DNA from: Actinacidiphila yanglinensis
Lineage (GTDB): Bacteria; Actinomycetota; Actinomycetes; Streptomycetales; Streptomycetaceae
Direction of reading: 5' to 3'
Length of the DNA: 64,000 nucleotides
Assembly: GCF_900107965.1 (NCBI RefSeq)
Contig: NZ_FNVU01000005.1
Location: forward strand, 372,001-436,000
The notes beneath the pieces are model-generated. The model ran no database searches and was not told where the DNA came from. It worked only from the letters and a program-made list of their open reading frames with translations. How positions within the stretch are numbered: the stretch's first letter is position 1; each line of letters begins with the position of its first letter. The translations under genes were made by a program, and so were the position numbers. Shown piece by piece: positions 59,331 through 64,000 of this stretch.

Positions 59331-59969
59331 CGGATTCCTCCGCTCGTGGGGGCGTGCGCCTGGTGCCGGTAGAGGTCGCGCAGCAGGCAGACCTCGGACA
59401 GATGGTGGATCAGCTCGCGGTGGATGTGCAGCACCAGGTCGGCCATGGGCGCGTCGGGGAAGGGCTCCTCCGCCCCCACCGGGACCCGCAGCCCCTCGTC
59501 GCCGAGCCGGGCCACCCCCGCGAGCCACAGGTCGAGTTGGGCCTCCAGCTGGCCGAGCGCGGCGTCCGCGCCGCCGGCGTACTCCCAGGTGGCGGGTGAC
59601 GCCGCCGGTGCGCCGAAGTGCGCGGCGTTGCGCGCGGCCAGCACGCCGGCGACGACGTGGCCGAGCCGCCAGGCGATCGGTGGTGAAGGGCGCCGGCACC
59701 GAGCCGGGGTACGCGTCGTCCAGGAGGAAGTCGCCGGCCCCGAGCTGTCGTGGCCGCCCCGTGCCTTCGCCGCCGCCGGAGCGACCCCGCGCCGTGGGAT
59801 TCCCCGGGGGAGCGCCCTCGCGCCGCCGTACACTCCAGGCGTCCGGCACCGGGGACCAGAAGTACTCGTCGTCGGTGAGGCCGGCGAGCCGTGCGCGGAG
59901 CTGATGGTTCCAGTGGAACTCCCACTGCTCGCGCAGTGCCCGGTTCCAGTCCACTCCTGTCGTGCCCAT
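59327..59969 (-). pseudogene. DinB-family protein gene with a single-base frameshift
   Basis: The first half (GTTGVDWNRALREQWEFHWN, LTDDEYFWSPVPDAWSVRRR) and second half (IAWRLGHVVAGVLAARNAAH, LHIHRELIHHLSEVCLLRDL) of one DinB protein lie in different frames. They meet near 59676-59682, where removing one base from CACCGATCGCC restores TTIAWRLG. The span is 643 bp, one more than a multiple of three. The unshifted frame runs on through the VOC gene and would give a 366-residue product. Either a real mutation or a sequence error. DinB proteins of this kind are metal-binding four-helix bundles, some of them thiol transferases. Confidence 0.8.
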
Positions 59970-60060
59970 GGAGCCACCCTGGCATCCCGCGCGGGGGCAG
60001 TGGGAGTCGTTCTTCCGGTCGGTGGCGGTGCCGGTCGGTGGCGGTCGGGGCGGATCGGGG

Positions 60061-60083
60061 TTGACCCTCGACCCGGTCGAGGG
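60061..60083 (+). promoter_or_regulatory. MerR-type promoter dyad
   Basis: TTGACC is followed by the perfect dyad CCCTCGAC-CCG-GTCGAGGG, the usual layout of a MerR operator in an overlong spacer. It lies directly before the MerR/clamp gene, so autoregulation is likely. Confidence 0.6.
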
Positions 60084-60110
60084 AGGAGATTCACGCGAGT
60101 GGAGAGCGGG

Positions 60111-61232
60111 ATGCGCAGTATCGGCGAGATGGCGCGGGACAGCGGCCTGGGCGTGAGCGCCCTAAGGTTCTACGACGGCGCGGGCGTGCTGGTCCCCGCG
60201 CGGGTGGACCCGGCCAGCGGGTACCGCTGGTACGGCCCCGGGCAGCTCGCCGAGGCGCGGCTGCTGGCGCGGCTGCGCCGGACCGGCATGCCGCTGGCGG
60301 ACGTCCGGCTGGTGCTCGCCGCGTGGTCCGGCGCGGACACCGACCTGGTACGGACGCTGCTCGACGCGCACCTGCGCCGTCTCGAACGCGGGCTGTCCGA
60401 GGCCCGCGCCGCGCTCTCCACGGTCCGCGCACTTCTCGAACACCGGGAGAACCCCATGACGTCATTCCGCACCCCGACCGTGAGTCTCACGGTCGCCGCC
60501 GACGAGCTGGCCGCGGCGCTGGACGCGGTCCGCTTCGCCGCCAGCACCGACCCCGAACTGCCGGTGCTCGGCGGTGTGCTCTTCGACACCGAGGACGACG
60601 CGCTCCGGGTGGTGGCCACCGACCGCTACCGGATGGCCGTCGCCCGGGCCGGTGCGAGCGGGCACGACGGGCCGCGCGCGCAGTTCGTCGTGCCCGCGCC
60701 GGTCGCCGACGCGATGCGGGCGCTGCTCACCGGCAGCGGCGGCGGCGACGGGGGCGTCCGGCTCTCCGTCGCGGACGGCCGGGTGGTGCTGGAGGCGGGG
60801 GACCGCCAGGCGGCCGGCCGGTGCCTCGACCACGACTTCCCCGACTACCGCCGGCTCGCGGCCCTGCCGCCGGGGACGCGCACGCTCGTCGACGTCGCGG
60901 CCCTGCGCGCGGCGGTGCGCGGCGGACCGGTCCGCGCCGGCGACCCGGGCGAGGAGGGCGGCACCGCCCGCGATCTCAGCCTGCTCGAGATCACCGCCGA
61001 CGGCACCGTGGCCGTCGTGGACGAGGGGGACGGCGCCGGCAGGGACCGGATCGCGGTCGACCGCGACTACCTGCTGGACGCGCTGGACGCGCTGGCGGCC
61101 GGTACGCGGGAACGGCTGGTCGTGGAGTTCGGCGCCCCCACGGCGCCGATCGCGTTCCGCCGCGTCGACGAGGACGGGGCCGAGGAAGGGGACGCCTTCT
61201 CGCTGCTGATGCCGGTCCGCCTGGAGGACTGA
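60111..61232 (+). CDS. MerR-type DNA-binding domain fused to DNA polymerase III beta-clamp-like domains
   Basis: 373 residues. Residues 1-110: MerR winged helix and coiled coil (SIGEMARDSGLGVSALRFYD, YRWYGPGQLAEARLLARLRR, LRRLERGLSEARAALSTVRA). Residues 115-373: sequence like clamp domains 2 and 3 of DnaN: LPVLGGVLFDTEDDALRVVA, TDRYRMAVARA, DHDFPDYRRLAALPPGTRTL, IAVDRDYLLDALDALAAGTR, and the end LLMPVRLED matching the MPxRL C-terminus of DnaN. Clamp domain 1 is absent. ATG 60111 is used; GTG 60099 is also possible behind GGGAGGAG. Such fusions are known in Streptomyces annotations; their function is unclear. Confidence 0.88.
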   Translation: MRSIGEMARDSGLGVSALRFYDGAGVLVPARVDPASGYRWYGPGQLAEARLLARLRRTGMPLADVRLVLAAWSGADTDLVRTLLDAHLRRLERGLSEARAALSTVRALLEHRENPMTSFRTPTVSLTVAADELAAALDAVRFAASTDPELPVLGGVLFDTEDDALRVVATDRYRMAVARAGASGHDGPRAQFVVPAPVADAMRALLTGSGGGDGGVRLSVADGRVVLEAGDRQAAGRCLDHDFPDYRRLAALPPGTRTLVDVAALRAAVRGGPVRAGDPGEEGGTARDLSLLEITADGTVAVVDEGDGAGRDRIAVDRDYLLDALDALAAGTRERLVVEFGAPTAPIAFRRVDEDGAEEGDAFSLLMPVRLED

Positions 61233-61245
61233 GCGACGGGCCCGG

Positions 61246-61266
61246 CCGGCGGGGGCGACCCGCCGG
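61246..61266. terminator. Bidirectional terminator
   Basis: CCGGCGGG / CCCGCCGG with a 5-nt loop between the convergent MerR/clamp and fur genes. Confidence 0.65.

Positions 61267-64000
<2,734 letters not shown>

Overview
The window is one continuous, very GC-rich stretch from a Streptomyces-type actinomycete. The best evidence for this is lineage-specific: two rodlins, three chaplins (one with an LAETG sortase signal), a melC1-melC2 tyrosinase pair, SigF/SigB-like and SigE-family sigma factors, a DUF5949 protein and many Tat or Sec-exported proteins. The order chaplin - melC2 - melC1 - polysaccharide genes - chaplins/rodlins recalls the chpG-melC-chpA/D-rdl part of the S. coelicolor chromosome; this comparison is from memory and was not aligned. 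Both edges cut genes: a sigma factor at the left and katG at the right.

Layout. 0-7.5 kb: sigma factor, a Dabb protein, a small membrane protein, and a probable two-gene unit of secreted enzymes (GH92 mannosidase and phosphoesterase), then tRNA-Ser(CGA). 7.5-11 kb: tadA with its partner gene, upp, a LytR_C protein and a small conserved protein. 11-19 kb: LysR regulator divergent from an MFS exporter, a PAS-GAF-SpoIIE phosphatase, a DUF1992 protein, a SigE-family sigma factor overlapping a membrane protein with a PASTA-like outer domain, and a TolB-like lipoprotein. 19.5-25.5 kb: small secreted proteins, a chaplin, a 115-bp tandem repeat array, melC2-melC1 and a GH26 hydrolase. 26-36.5 kb: an eight-gene, fully overlapping minus-strand operon with every core activity of a Wzx/Wzy-type exopolysaccharide pathway. 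37-40 kb: rodlin, chaplin, wall-anchored chaplin, small secreted protein, rodlin. 40-53 kb: cobalamin genes cobL, cobM, cbiD, cobK, cobIJ, cobH, cobG and riboswitch-preceded cobN. 53-64 kb: a 2-hydroxyacid dehydrogenase, an S8 protease, a PH-like membrane protein, a GH16 glucanase with discoidin domains behind a LacI-type palindrome, a frameshifted DinB gene coupled to a VOC gene, a MerR/beta-clamp fusion, and divergent fur-katG.

How they fit together. Melanin formation, an exported glycan and the amyloid/rodlet surface proteins lie side by side between 21.7 and 39.9 kb, which suggests a surface module for aerial growth (inference). The cobalamin block makes the corrin ring and loads cobalt; CbiD and the oxygen-dependent CobG/CobN are both present. 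At least seven genes show a TANNNT box 6-7 nt before the start codon and no ribosome-binding site, so leaderless transcripts look common here. The most unusual items are the MerR protein that replaces clamp domain 1, the single-domain wall-anchored chaplin, the melC2-adjacent repeat array, a perfect 10-bp dyad around the cobL -10 box, and the fully coupled polysaccharide operon.
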